Shown here one piece after another: positions 1 to 8,575 of a stretch of 64,000 nucleotides of DNA. Made by a program: the position numbers and the translations under genes. Every line of letters begins with the position of its first letter. Within the stretch, counting starts at the first letter, position 1. This DNA comes from Anaerolineales bacterium UBA5797 (GTDB lineage: Bacteria; Chloroflexota; Anaerolineae; Anaerolineales; Villigracilaceae), in assembly GCA_002418205.1 (NCBI GenBank), contig DIDP01000006.1, positions 87,698-151,697 on the forward strand. The letters run 5' to 3'. The notes beneath the pieces are model-generated. The model made no database searches and was not told the DNA's origin. It worked only from the letters and a program-made list of their open reading frames with translations.

Positions 1-2
1 GC

Positions 3-86
3 TGGATGCTCGCCCTGACGGGACTCTTTTTACTGGTGCTCTGCGCGGCAGGCGCGGCGGGCATCTGGTATTTCTTTCTCCGCTGA
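3..86 (+). CDS. C-terminal end of a membrane protein (partial)
   Basis: Only the last 27 codons are inside the window. They read as one hydrophobic segment rich in Leu, Ala and Gly, ending in Trp-Tyr-Phe-Phe-Leu-Arg before a TGA stop, so the protein most likely ends with a membrane helix. The family cannot be told from this piece. The next gene has its own promoter about 70 bases downstream, so the two need not share an operon. Confidence 0.45.
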   Translation, partial: WMLALTGLFLLVLCAAGAAGIWYFFLR

Positions 87-152
87 TCGGTCGCATCCTT
101 TTTGTGAATTGTTTTACAAACATTAGCATTAGATTAGAAAGTTGCAACCTGC

Positions 153-181
153 TTGACTTTGATTTTAAATTTCTGTATAGT
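153..181 (+). promoter_or_regulatory. sigma-70-type promoter of the ABC operon
   Basis: TTGACT (153-158) and TATAGT (176-181) are separated by exactly 17 bases, close to the housekeeping consensus. Transcription would start near 188, giving a leader of about 78 nt before the ATG at 266. Confidence 0.7.
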
Positions 182-265
182 AATTCACGATGAAAAGATT
201 GGCACGGTTTGCCCACCGGCAGGCGTGCCTTTTGTTTGTCAACACCCTTTCCTCAAGGAGCACCA

Positions 266-1198
266 ATGATACAAGTCAATGGTCTCACAAAAGACTATGG
301 CGAACGCCGCGCCTTGCACAGCATTTCATTCGACGCCAAACAGGGGGAAATCGTGGGCTTCCTCGGTCCGAATGGCGCGGGCAAGACCACCACGATGCGA
401 ATCCTGACCGGTTACATGCCCCCCACTGAAGGAGAAGCCATCGTCGCAGGCTACAATGTTGTGGAAGAGTCGATGGAGGTGCGCAAGCGAGTCGGTTACC
501 TGCCGGAAACCGTCCCGCTCTACGAAGACATGACCGCGCTGGAATACCTCAAGTTCATGGCAGACCTGCGTCAGCTTCCCAAATCGGAGGATCTCTCCTA
601 CGAAACGCTGGAGATGGTCAACCTGCACGACCGCGCGGACAGTTTCATTGGCACATTCTCGAAAGGCATGCGCCAGCGGGTGGGACTTGCCCAGGCGCTT
701 CTCCACCGCCCCGAAGTCCTCATACTCGATGAGCCGACCATCGGTCTCGACCCCAATCAGGTTGTGGAGGTCCGCAACGTGATCCGCGAGATCGGCAAGA
801 ACCGGACCGTATTATTTTCCACACACATCCTTTCTGAAGCGCAACAGATCAGCGACCGCGTGCTCATCATCAACAAGGGACAGATCGTCGCGGAGGATAC
901 CCCCGAAAATTTGCAATCGCGCGTCCTTGGCGCGGAACGCATTCTCCTGCGCGTGCGCGGCGACGCCGATGGGCTCGATGCGGCCGTCAAAAAGGTCAAA
1001 GGTGCGCGCAAAGTGGAAACAAAATCAGACGATGCTGTTGAGTTCGAATTTTCCGCCGGGCAGGATGTCCGCCCCCAGGTGGCGAAAGCCGTGATCCAGG
1101 CGGGGTATGAACTGATCGAGATGCGCCCGATCGGCATGAGCCTTGAAGAGATCTTCCTTGAGCTGACACAAAACAACGATACGGGCAAGCGCTCGTGA
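266..1198 (+). CDS. ABC transporter ATP-binding protein (GldA-like)
   Basis: 310-residue ATPase subunit that would power the membrane proteins encoded just downstream. Walker A is GPNGAGKT at residues 34-41, the signature FSKGMRQR lies near 131, and Walker B with its catalytic Glu (VLILDEPT) near 151. A C-terminal extension of about 90 residues is typical of ABC-2 export ATPases. The ATG at 266 is preferred over an upstream in-frame ATG because CAAGGAG lies a few bases before it. The next gene starts a few bases after the stop, so this is the first gene of an operon. The GldA-like label rests on the GldG-like partner; the substrate is unknown. Confidence 0.85.
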   Translation: MIQVNGLTKDYGERRALHSISFDAKQGEIVGFLGPNGAGKTTTMRILTGYMPPTEGEAIVAGYNVVEESMEVRKRVGYLPETVPLYEDMTALEYLKFMADLRQLPKSEDLSYETLEMVNLHDRADSFIGTFSKGMRQRVGLAQALLHRPEVLILDEPTIGLDPNQVVEVRNVIREIGKNRTVLFSTHILSEAQQISDRVLIINKGQIVAEDTPENLQSRVLGAERILLRVRGDADGLDAAVKKVKGARKVETKSDDAVEFEFSAGQDVRPQVAKAVIQAGYELIEMRPIGMSLEEIFLELTQNNDTGKRS

Positions 1199-1206
1199 GG
1201 TGCGAC

Positions 1207-1956
1207 ATGCGAAATATTTGGACCATTGCCAAAAGAGAATACGACCATTATTTCATCAGCCCGATCGCGTATGTGATCGCGTTTGCCATCCTCCTGATCC
1301 TCGGCATCGATTTCGCCGGATATTTTGGGGATGCCATGCGGAATTCCTTTCAAAGCTTTGGAGGCGCGCCCGACCCAACCCGCACGACAAGCCTGCTGGC
1401 TTTCCTTTTGATGCTCACGACTCCGGCGATCACCATGAGACTGATCTCGGATGAGGCCCGCACCGGCACCCTCGAACTACTGCTCACGGCTCCCGTCCGG
1501 GACTTCGAGCTGGTCGCCGGAAAATGGCTGGGCGCCATGCTCTACATCCTGACCCTGATCGTCGCCACGCTGGTCTATCCGATCATCCTGAACAACTTTG
1601 TCGATCCAGGCATCGACATCCCCGCGACGCTGACCGCCTATCTCGGCGTGATCCTGCTGGCTGGCGTATTCATCGCCATCGGGACCGGAGTCTCTGCCAT
1701 GTTCAAGAACCAGATCGCGTCCTTCTTCATCACCTTCCTGATCTTTCTGGCTTTGTGGTGGCTGGTTGGGTTCCCGGCTTATTTCATCACCGGCCCAGCC
1801 GGGGAGATCTTCAATTACCTGAACATCACGGAACATTTTTACAACGGTTTCAACACCGGTGTCATCGAACTCAAGAACCTTGTCTATTACCTCAGCCTGA
1901 TCGCCCTCGGGCTTTTCGCCGGGACGGTCGCTGTTGAAACGCGGAGATGGCGATAA
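1207..1956 (+). CDS. ABC-2 type permease (GldF-like)
   Basis: 249-residue membrane protein, the permease partner of the upstream ATPase. It has about six hydrophobic segments. The N-terminus (RNIWTIAKREYDHYF) is the cytoplasmic helix common in ABC-2 permeases, followed by a long extracytoplasmic stretch with Phe, Gly and Pro. The ATG at 1207 is chosen because GAGGTG lies just before it; an earlier GTG overlaps the preceding stop. The stop overlaps the next start by one base (TAATG), implying translational coupling. In Bacteroidota such permeases belong to gliding machinery, but in Chloroflexota this role is only a possibility. Confidence 0.8.
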   Translation: MRNIWTIAKREYDHYFISPIAYVIAFAILLILGIDFAGYFGDAMRNSFQSFGGAPDPTRTTSLLAFLLMLTTPAITMRLISDEARTGTLELLLTAPVRDFELVAGKWLGAMLYILTLIVATLVYPIILNNFVDPGIDIPATLTAYLGVILLAGVFIAIGTGVSAMFKNQIASFFITFLIFLALWWLVGFPAYFITGPAGEIFNYLNITEHFYNGFNTGVIELKNLVYYLSLIALGLFAGTVAVETRRWR

Positions 1957-3551
1957 TGGCAAAAAAGAATCAACCCACCTGGCATCGCTACACTTTCATG
2001 GCACTCGTCATTGCCGGGCTTGCCCTTCTATTTACGGTCGGCGTCCTGCTGACACGCGGCCTGCTGGTCACAAATATCTTTACCGGCACCACGGTCGAAA
2101 CACTGGACCGTCTGTTGATGATCGGCGCCGGGGTCTTTGTGCTGGCAATTGCAATTTACGGTCTGCTCGAACCCGAGAAAGTGAGAGGGGCGCTCACCGG
2201 CAGGCAGGCAAAATATGGAAGCAACGCAATCATCATGACGATCGCCTTCCTGGGCATCCTGATCGTAGGCAACGTGCTTACCTATCAGAACCCCAAGCGC
2301 CTGGCAGATACAACCGAAGACAGGATCAATACCCTCGCGCCGGAGACCATCCAGGCGCTCGAGACACTTCCCGAGCCTGTAACCGCCGTCGCCTTCTATT
2401 CGACCCTGTCCACGGAAAGCGCGACCGACCTGCTGGAAAAATTCAGGTCGAACAGCAAGGGCATGTTCAGCTATCAATTTGTCAACCCGGATACCAACCC
2501 GGTGGCAGCGCGTGAGGCGGGTATCACCGGCGACGGCAAGATCATGCTGGTGATGGGCGACCGCAAGGAGATCGCGGCGTTCGCATCAGAGACCGAGCTC
2601 ACCAAGGCACTGATCAAACTCATCAATCCGGAACCGCGGGCTGTGTATTTCCTGACCGGACACGGCGAGCCATCCATCGATGCGGGCGATGTCAGTTTCT
2701 CGGTGGCAAAACAGACTCTCGAAAGCAAGAACTACACCGTCAACAGCCTCAATCTTCTGGCTGAAAACAAAATCCCCGAAGATGCGTTGGCAATCGTCAT
2801 CGCCGGTCCCATGAAGCCCGTGTCCGATGGTGAGGTCAAACTGCTGAAGCAATATGTGGATGCGGGCGGTTCGCTGGTCGTTATGGAAAATCCCATCCCC
2901 ATTACTGACTTCGGGACTTCGCCCGACCCGCTGGCAAAATACCTGTCCACAGACTGGGGCATCACACTGACCGATGACATCATCATCGATCTGAACAGCC
3001 AACAGCCTCTGAACGCGGTCTCGGCATCTGCCACACAGCACCCCATCACGCAGAACCTGACCGGCAACTACATTGTGACCATGCCGCAGGCACGCTCGCT
3101 GAGCATACAGCCTGACAAGGAAAATATCACACTAACCGAACTGATCATGACCTCGACGAATTCCTGGGGTGAAACCAATTTTACAAGCGGCGAAGGCTCT
3201 CAGATCTCATTCGACCCCGAAACGGATATCCCCGGTCCGCTGGCGATGGCTGTAGCCGGAGAGAATGCCTCCACGAAAGGACGCGTCGTCGTCTTCGGCA
3301 ATTCCCTGTTCGCGTCCGACCAGGCATTCGATTATCTCGGCAACGGCAACATGTTCATCAACTCGGTGGACTGGGCAGCCGAACAGGAAGACCTGATCAA
3401 CATCACCCCGAACACTCCCAAGACGCGCACGTTCCTCCCGCCGAGCCAGTGGCAATGGTATGTCATCCTGTGCGGGACCGTGTTCATCCTGCCGGGCATC
3501 ACGATCCTATCGGGCATATACACGTGGTGGGCGCGCAGGCGCCAGGGATAG
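1956..3551 (+). CDS. GldG-like ABC auxiliary protein
   Basis: 531-residue membrane protein of the 'ABC transport system involved in gliding motility, auxiliary component' type. It has two or three N-terminal membrane helices, a large extracytoplasmic domain from about residue 110 to 500 and one C-terminal helix followed by positive residues (WWARRRQG). The motif YFLTGHGEPS is typical of this family. The start at 1956 overlaps the permease stop by one base, with GGAG upstream. With the permease and ATPase it probably forms one envelope complex that moves or presents an unidentified substrate. Confidence 0.75.
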   Translation: MAKKNQPTWHRYTFMALVIAGLALLFTVGVLLTRGLLVTNIFTGTTVETLDRLLMIGAGVFVLAIAIYGLLEPEKVRGALTGRQAKYGSNAIIMTIAFLGILIVGNVLTYQNPKRLADTTEDRINTLAPETIQALETLPEPVTAVAFYSTLSTESATDLLEKFRSNSKGMFSYQFVNPDTNPVAAREAGITGDGKIMLVMGDRKEIAAFASETELTKALIKLINPEPRAVYFLTGHGEPSIDAGDVSFSVAKQTLESKNYTVNSLNLLAENKIPEDALAIVIAGPMKPVSDGEVKLLKQYVDAGGSLVVMENPIPITDFGTSPDPLAKYLSTDWGITLTDDIIIDLNSQQPLNAVSASATQHPITQNLTGNYIVTMPQARSLSIQPDKENITLTELIMTSTNSWGETNFTSGEGSQISFDPETDIPGPLAMAVAGENASTKGRVVVFGNSLFASDQAFDYLGNGNMFINSVDWAAEQEDLINITPNTPKTRTFLPPSQWQWYVILCGTVFILPGITILSGIYTWWARRRQG

Positions 3552-3555
3552 ATCC

Positions 3556-4119
3556 ATGCGTCGTTCCACCATCGTTTACCTGCTCATCTTTGTCGTAATG
3601 ATCGGCGTTTATTACTACCTCAATAACCGCCCCGAATCTGCGGATATTGCCACGCCGACCGAAACAATCGAACCCGTCACTTATTTGTTTTCTGCAGAGA
3701 ACGGAACGCCAACGAGCATCCGCATCGAGTCGAAAACCGGGGAGGTTGTCGAAGTGGCGCGTAACGCTGAAAATGCCTGGGCTGTGACCCTGCCCACCGA
3801 TGCCTCGGCAGACCAGGGGAAGGCTGAAGCGGCTGCAAGTCAGGTCACCACCATGCGCATTCTGGACAGCCTGTCCGACGTCGATCCCGGTGTGGTCGGC
3901 CTGGACATCCCGGAATATACGATGATCGTGAAGTTTTCGAACAGCTTGGAACGAATCGTTCAAATCGGTGTTCTCACTCCCACAGAGCAGGGCTACTACA
4001 CGCGCTTCGCGGATGGAGAAATCCTGATCGTCAGCCGGAGCGCTGTGGATGCCTTGATCGGACTCCTGGACAACCCGCCATATGCGGCGACGGAAACACC
4101 GCTTCCACCCACCCCTTAG
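3556..4119 (+). CDS. DUF4340 domain protein
   Basis: 187-residue protein with one N-terminal membrane helix (IVYLLIFVVMIGVYYYL) and an extracytoplasmic beta-rich domain. Such DUF4340 proteins commonly follow GldG-like genes. The pattern 'hydrophobic residues, GEVVEVAR, then AWAV.LP' and the later YTRFADGEILIVS fit this family, whose biochemical role is unknown. The ATG at 3556 comes four bases after the previous stop, so it is the fourth gene of the operon. It is shorter than many DUF4340 proteins, which often carry two copies of the domain. Confidence 0.65.
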   Translation: MRRSTIVYLLIFVVMIGVYYYLNNRPESADIATPTETIEPVTYLFSAENGTPTSIRIESKTGEVVEVARNAENAWAVTLPTDASADQGKAEAAASQVTTMRILDSLSDVDPGVVGLDIPEYTMIVKFSNSLERIVQIGVLTPTEQGYYTRFADGEILIVSRSAVDALIGLLDNPPYAATETPLPPTP

Positions 4120-4205
4120 GCTGGTCCCGTTTCCAGGAATCGCATCACAACCTGACCCGTAACATTTTCAGCCGACATACGTCTATAAACAGTAACGAAA
4201 GCGTA

Positions 4206-4234
4206 TTGCTTTTCGGTCAAAAAAAGTGTATTCT
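4206..4234 (+). promoter_or_regulatory. candidate promoter of rpoD
   Basis: TTGCTT (4206-4211) and TATTCT (4229-4234) are spaced by 17 bases. Transcription would start about 25 nt before the rpoD ATG. The -10 is imperfect. Confidence 0.5.
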
Positions 4235-4264
4235 GATAAGAAAAAGAAAGTGATCAAATAGAGA

Positions 4265-5479
4265 ATGGATGTAGATAAAATTTTGATGGTTGACGAGGAA
4301 GAGGAATTCCCTGCGATCGCCAGGCTTGTCGAGTTGGGGAGGCAAAAGGGTTATGTCACGCTTGACGATATTTTGCATTTCTTCCCGGAAGCCGAACAGG
4401 ATGTTGAGCAACTCGAGGAGGCGTTTTCCGCTTTATTGAGCGCGGGGGTGCCGTTCGTCGAGGATGCCAATGTCGCCGAACCGACCGAAGATGAACTGGT
4501 GGCAGTGGAAGCCAGCGAGGAAGCCGAGCCTGAGATCGATGTTTCGCTGGACGACTATCTTGCCAATATCGACACCGACGATACGATCGGCCTGTATCTA
4601 AAAGAGGTCAGCCGCGTCCCCCTGCTTACCGCCGATGAAGAGGTGGCGCTGGCGCAACGGATCGAACGCGGCCGCATGGCGCGCGAAGAACTGGCAAAAG
4701 GGAACGCCAGCCCGCGCCGCCGCACCGAATTGCGCAAATTGATCGAGGACGGCTGGTCGGCGCGTGAACACTTGATCACAGCCAACTCCCGCCTGGTGAT
4801 CTCGGTGGCAAAGAAATACATGGGGCGCGGGGTGCCGTTCCTTGACCTGATCCAGGAAGGGAACATCGGTCTCATCCGCGCGACCAAGAAATTCGATTAC
4901 CGCCGCGGGCATAAGTTCTCCACCTACGCCACGTGGTGGATCCGTCAGGCTGTGACCCGCGCCATTGCCGATCAGGGACGCACGATCCGCGTGCCGGTCC
5001 ATATGGGCGACCAGATCAACAAACTGCTGCGCGTACAACACCAGCTCACCCAGCGGCTTGGACGCGAACCCAGTGTGGAGGAACTCGCCGAGGCCCTGGA
5101 TGTTCCGCCCAAGAAGGTGGAGAACATGATCCAGGTGGCGCGCCGTCCGCTTTCGCTGGAAACGCCCACGGATGACGAAGAGGATTCCGTGCTCGGTGAT
5201 TTCATCGAGGATGATGAGGCCCCCCCGCCCGACGACACTGCCACGTACAATCTGTTGAAGGAACACCTCGGCGAGGTGTTGAACGGACTGCCTCCACGCG
5301 AAGTGCGCATCCTGCAACTCCGTTATGGTCTGCTCGACGGGCAGGCATACACCCTCGAAGAAGTGGGGCGCAAGATGGGTGTCACGCGCGAACGCGTCCG
5401 CCAGATCGAAGCACAAGCCCTGAGCCGCCTCAGGCATCCCACCATCCGCAGAAAACTGCGTGATTATCTGGGAGAGTAA
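4265..5479 (+). CDS. rpoD: RNA polymerase primary sigma factor
   Basis: 404-residue sigma-70 that directs core RNA polymerase to housekeeping promoters. An acidic N-terminal part resembles region 1.1. Region 1.2 follows (DTIGLYLKEVSRVPLL), then region 2 (DLIQEGNIGLIRATKKFDY and FSTYATWWIRQAV), region 3 (GREPSVEELAEAL) and region 4.2 with its helix-turn-helix (VTRERVRQIEAQALSRLRHP). The length suits a compact bacterial RpoD without a large non-conserved insertion. It stands alone, with its own promoter and a strong hairpin after it. The -35/-10 elements seen across this window fit recognition by this type of sigma. Confidence 0.95.
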   Translation: MDVDKILMVDEEEEFPAIARLVELGRQKGYVTLDDILHFFPEAEQDVEQLEEAFSALLSAGVPFVEDANVAEPTEDELVAVEASEEAEPEIDVSLDDYLANIDTDDTIGLYLKEVSRVPLLTADEEVALAQRIERGRMAREELAKGNASPRRRTELRKLIEDGWSAREHLITANSRLVISVAKKYMGRGVPFLDLIQEGNIGLIRATKKFDYRRGHKFSTYATWWIRQAVTRAIADQGRTIRVPVHMGDQINKLLRVQHQLTQRLGREPSVEELAEALDVPPKKVENMIQVARRPLSLETPTDDEEDSVLGDFIEDDEAPPPDDTATYNLLKEHLGEVLNGLPPREVRILQLRYGLLDGQAYTLEEVGRKMGVTRERVRQIEAQALSRLRHPTIRRKLRDYLGE

Positions 5480-5484
5480 TATGT

Positions 5485-5517
5485 CAGTCTTGCAAAGGGT
5501 TACCCTTTGCAAGACTG
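5485..5517. terminator. perfect 33-nt palindrome after rpoD
   Basis: CAGTCTTGCAAAGGGT (5485-5500) is followed, after one base, by its exact reverse complement ending at 5517. It begins six bases after the rpoD stop. No T-run follows on either strand, so it is either a Rho-independent-like hairpin lacking a U tract, an mRNA 3' stabiliser or a protein-binding palindrome. Confidence 0.55.
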
Positions 5518-5662
5518 ATTAAGAACGGGGAACATCTTATTTTTCCATTGTCATTCTAAACGAACTGACAAACTTGAGTAAGATAAATAATTATGGATAA
5601 ACTCAGTAAACCACTGATTCTCTATAAAGTATTAACAATTCGCCCGAGCATTTCACAATTTA

Positions 5663-7255
5663 ATGAAGTTTCCAATTCCATTTGGAACACACAGGAAATA
5701 TAGAATGAAATCAGTCACCTATTTGCTGCATGGATTTGTCTTTGCTTTTGGAAGTGCGATTATTTTATATGGCTCTATCGTTGATGTTAATGTTTTTGTC
5801 TCTCCAGTTGATATTATTCCCCCAATTATTTTTTCAATAGTCTCATTCTTTCTATTTGTCCTGATTGCTTACTTGCTGACCCGAAACCTTGAAGCTGCCG
5901 GTTTGATCGCCTCCCTGTTTATTCTGGGAGTTTTCTATCTTTGGACTGTTTTTTTGGCAGTTCTAATCATCGCCATCGTGAGCCTTTTTGCCATCAAAAT
6001 CGTCTTAAAAAAAGTGCGTTACGCCGACGCCCATTTGGTATTAAATGCGATCAGCCTTGCCGTTGTTGGGTATTATCTCATTCGGTTTATTATTCTTGTC
6101 AACGGTCAGCCATGGGCATCTGCTCCTACAACCATTCAGCCAATTGCAGACTTGCCGAATTCAATTCCGGCTCAAGCCACTACTCCCGATATTTATTACA
6201 TCATCCTGGATGGGTATGGGCGAGCGGACATGCTGCAAGCCGCGCACGGTTTTGACAATTCAGCATTTATCAAAGGCCTAGAACAACGCGGATTTGTGGT
6301 TGCATCCCAGAGCAGAACAAATTACCCGCGGACTCTTCTGTCGTTATCTTCATCTCTTAACATGCAATATTTGGATACCATGTCATCCAGCATGGGTAAT
6401 TCCAATTTGTGGTGGCCGGCGTCTGATGCCGTGGAACACAATGAAGTGCGGAGGATCCTGGAAAATTGGGGTTATAAAACGGTTTTTTTCGCAAATGACG
6501 GAGATTATTCCGATATCCGCGATGGGGACTTCTACGAAGCACCGTTTCCAATCCAATTGAATATCTTTAATAGCCGTTTTTTGAGTCTGACAAATTTAAG
6601 CTTGCTGGCCAAAATTGATCAGCTTGGCATCGCGGATGCATCCTACGATACCCACCGCCGGATCATTCTCTATGCTTTCGAGAGATTGCCTGAGGTGGCA
6701 GCAATAGAAGGTCCCAAATTTGTATTTGCTCATATTATTGCCCCCCACCCTCCTTATGTTTTCGATCGCAATGGGAATCCTTTGGATCCCCCATACTCTT
6801 TTACATTATCTGATCAAATGACATCAGACCCGGATGAATCGCAAACCCGTTACATCGATCAATTACTATTCGTCAATCGGAAGGTCCTGGCAACGATTGA
6901 TGGAATCCTTGCAAATTCAGACTCCCCTCCGATCATCATCATTCAAGGCGATCATGGTCCTGGGATCTTGACCGACTATGATTCCTGGGAAAACACATGT
7001 CTCTATGAACGTTATTCCATTTTGAATGCTTACTATCTTCCAGGCATTGAAAAGAATTCCATTCCCATGGACATATCCCCGGTAAATTCATTTCGATTCA
7101 TATTCGACACATATTTCGATAGTGATCTGGATCTACTACCCAATCGGCAATATTTTTCAACCAGCGCCCATTTTTATGAGTTTACGGATGTGACAGGCAA
7201 GATCCAGGAAGCGTGCAATTCAAATCCGGGAGCGGTTATAAACAACGATCCTTAA
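5663..7255 (+). CDS. membrane sulfatase/LTA-synthase-like alkaline phosphatase-superfamily protein
   Basis: 530-residue protein with about five N-terminal membrane helices (residues 15-150) and a catalytic domain of the alkaline phosphatase/sulfatase fold. Metal-site motifs are visible: IILDGYGR, the HPPY region after FAHIIAP, and IIQGDHGPG near the C-terminus. A Thr/Ser-rich stretch (NYPRTLLSLSS) probably holds the nucleophile. Members of this fold transfer phospho-groups or remove sulfate at the cell surface; the exact reaction is not evident. The gene is clearly AT-richer than rpoD and no good ribosome-binding site precedes the ATG. It faces the GT87-like gene head-on. Horizontal transfer is possible. 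Confidence 0.7.
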   Translation: MKFPIPFGTHRKYRMKSVTYLLHGFVFAFGSAIILYGSIVDVNVFVSPVDIIPPIIFSIVSFFLFVLIAYLLTRNLEAAGLIASLFILGVFYLWTVFLAVLIIAIVSLFAIKIVLKKVRYADAHLVLNAISLAVVGYYLIRFIILVNGQPWASAPTTIQPIADLPNSIPAQATTPDIYYIILDGYGRADMLQAAHGFDNSAFIKGLEQRGFVVASQSRTNYPRTLLSLSSSLNMQYLDTMSSSMGNSNLWWPASDAVEHNEVRRILENWGYKTVFFANDGDYSDIRDGDFYEAPFPIQLNIFNSRFLSLTNLSLLAKIDQLGIADASYDTHRRIILYAFERLPEVAAIEGPKFVFAHIIAPHPPYVFDRNGNPLDPPYSFTLSDQMTSDPDESQTRYIDQLLFVNRKVLATIDGILANSDSPPIIIIQGDHGPGILTDYDSWENTCLYERYSILNAYYLPGIEKNSIPMDISPVNSFRFIFDTYFDSDLDLLPNRQYFSTSAHFYEFTDVTGKIQEACNSNPGAVINNDP

Positions 7256-7294
7256 CCAATCGAATCTCCAGTCAGCAACGAAAAATATACTTTA

Positions 7295-8470
7295 TCAGGC
7301 CAGGGCTTTCATGCTTTTCTGATACGATCCCCAGATCGATAGAGCGGTCAGTCCAACAACCATCCAATACGCCCATGAAACGTTTTGCTGCCAAAAAATA
7401 ACACTAAAAACAAACAATGCCAGCGTCCATGCAACACCGCGGGTCCATGTCGATGAAACGCATAGGGAAAGCGACCAGAAAAGGGCGACCACCAGGGATG
7501 GATAATCATACTGCAAAGCATAGGGGGTTATGGCGAATGAGACAAGCGACAAAACACTTATCAGCTGCAGGAACGATTCGGAACGAAACACAACCAAAAG
7601 GAAAACGAACATTCCAGCAAGAATCAATATCCCATAAACGAGCATCCGGTGTTGTGGACCAATTCCAAGGGTCATTAACCAATCCAGAAAAGTAGTATTG
7701 ATGCGTAGAGCAACAACGCGATCCGGTCCGTCCAATTTCATCGTTAAACCCTGTCCAAATCCTTCATCCAGGAACGGTCGAAACCAGTCTGGAGTGATCC
7801 ATGTCGAAACCAAGAGTAAAACAATCTGCGTAACCAACATTACCAATACAGCCCGCCATTGGCCTTTACGGAGTAACCACAAACTGATTCCTGCCACGAT
7901 TAGAACCGTAACATTTGGCTTGATCAACAATATCGCCATCCAGATTCCTGACCACGTCCAGTTTTGAGCCCGAACAGATAAGATTAATGCAACCAGGATT
8001 GCAAAAACGAGAATCCCAGCCTGTTCGTATCTCCATGTAATCCATGCGAACGAAAACGTAGTTAGAGCAAAAAAACCATATCGTTGCCAACCCTTCTGAG
8101 GCCAGCCAACTATCTCCCCCAACCACCATAAACCAGTATCCCAGAGGACAAGATTGATTGTCATCCAAATTGCACGCGCTACCTGGAAAGGAAGGTAGGT
8201 TAGAGGAATAAAAAGCCATGCAAACCATGGTGGATAGTAATATGGGTTATTACCCATTTCACCGGTTACATCCAGCAAAACCCTTGCAACCAGGCGATAA
8301 TCATATGGATTCCCCCCCTCGGTCAACACGCGCGCGGCAGCATAATATCCGCGAAAATCCTTACCGAAGAGGGTAAAAGAAACAAAAGCCAGCGTCAAGC
8401 CCAATATCAACCACGCTGAGAGCAATGAAAAATCCAACCGTCTTACCCAAATATTTTTCTCGTTGTCCAA
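7295..8470 (-). CDS. DUF2029 / GT87-like membrane glycosyltransferase
   Basis: 391-residue polytopic protein with about ten hydrophobic segments. An early loop has the pattern FRGYYAAARVLTEGGNPYDY, followed by YYYPPWFAWLFIPL, both characteristic of the DUF2029 (glycosyltransferase family 87) group. Related enzymes use polyprenyl-phosphate sugars to mannosylate lipids or wall glycans. The only in-frame start is TTG at 8470, preceded by GGTGA; an in-frame stop lies just upstream, so no longer ATG version exists. The gene is AT-richer than its later neighbours. Acceptor and sugar cannot be told. Confidence 0.7.
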   Translation of the reverse strand: MDNEKNIWVRRLDFSLLSAWLILGLTLAFVSFTLFGKDFRGYYAAARVLTEGGNPYDYRLVARVLLDVTGEMGNNPYYYPPWFAWLFIPLTYLPFQVARAIWMTINLVLWDTGLWWLGEIVGWPQKGWQRYGFFALTTFSFAWITWRYEQAGILVFAILVALILSVRAQNWTWSGIWMAILLIKPNVTVLIVAGISLWLLRKGQWRAVLVMLVTQIVLLLVSTWITPDWFRPFLDEGFGQGLTMKLDGPDRVVALRINTTFLDWLMTLGIGPQHRMLVYGILILAGMFVFLLVVFRSESFLQLISVLSLVSFAITPYALQYDYPSLVVALFWSLSLCVSSTWTRGVAWTLALFVFSVIFWQQNVSWAYWMVVGLTALSIWGSYQKSMKALA

Positions 8471-8561
8471 GTTTCACCATCAATGAAATCGTCGTCCATG
8501 GGATGTATTCATCATAATATTTTACAGCCTCTGACAGTGGTTCACAAGAATAGAACCTTCC

Positions 8562-8567
8562 TATAAA
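8562..8567 (+). promoter_or_regulatory. -10-like box directly before the start codon at 8576
   Basis: TATAAA ends 8 nt before the ATG, and no Shine-Dalgarno sequence is present. The expected transcription start falls at or next to the ATG, suggesting a leaderless mRNA. Confidence 0.45.
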
Positions 8568-8575
8568 ATCAATCC

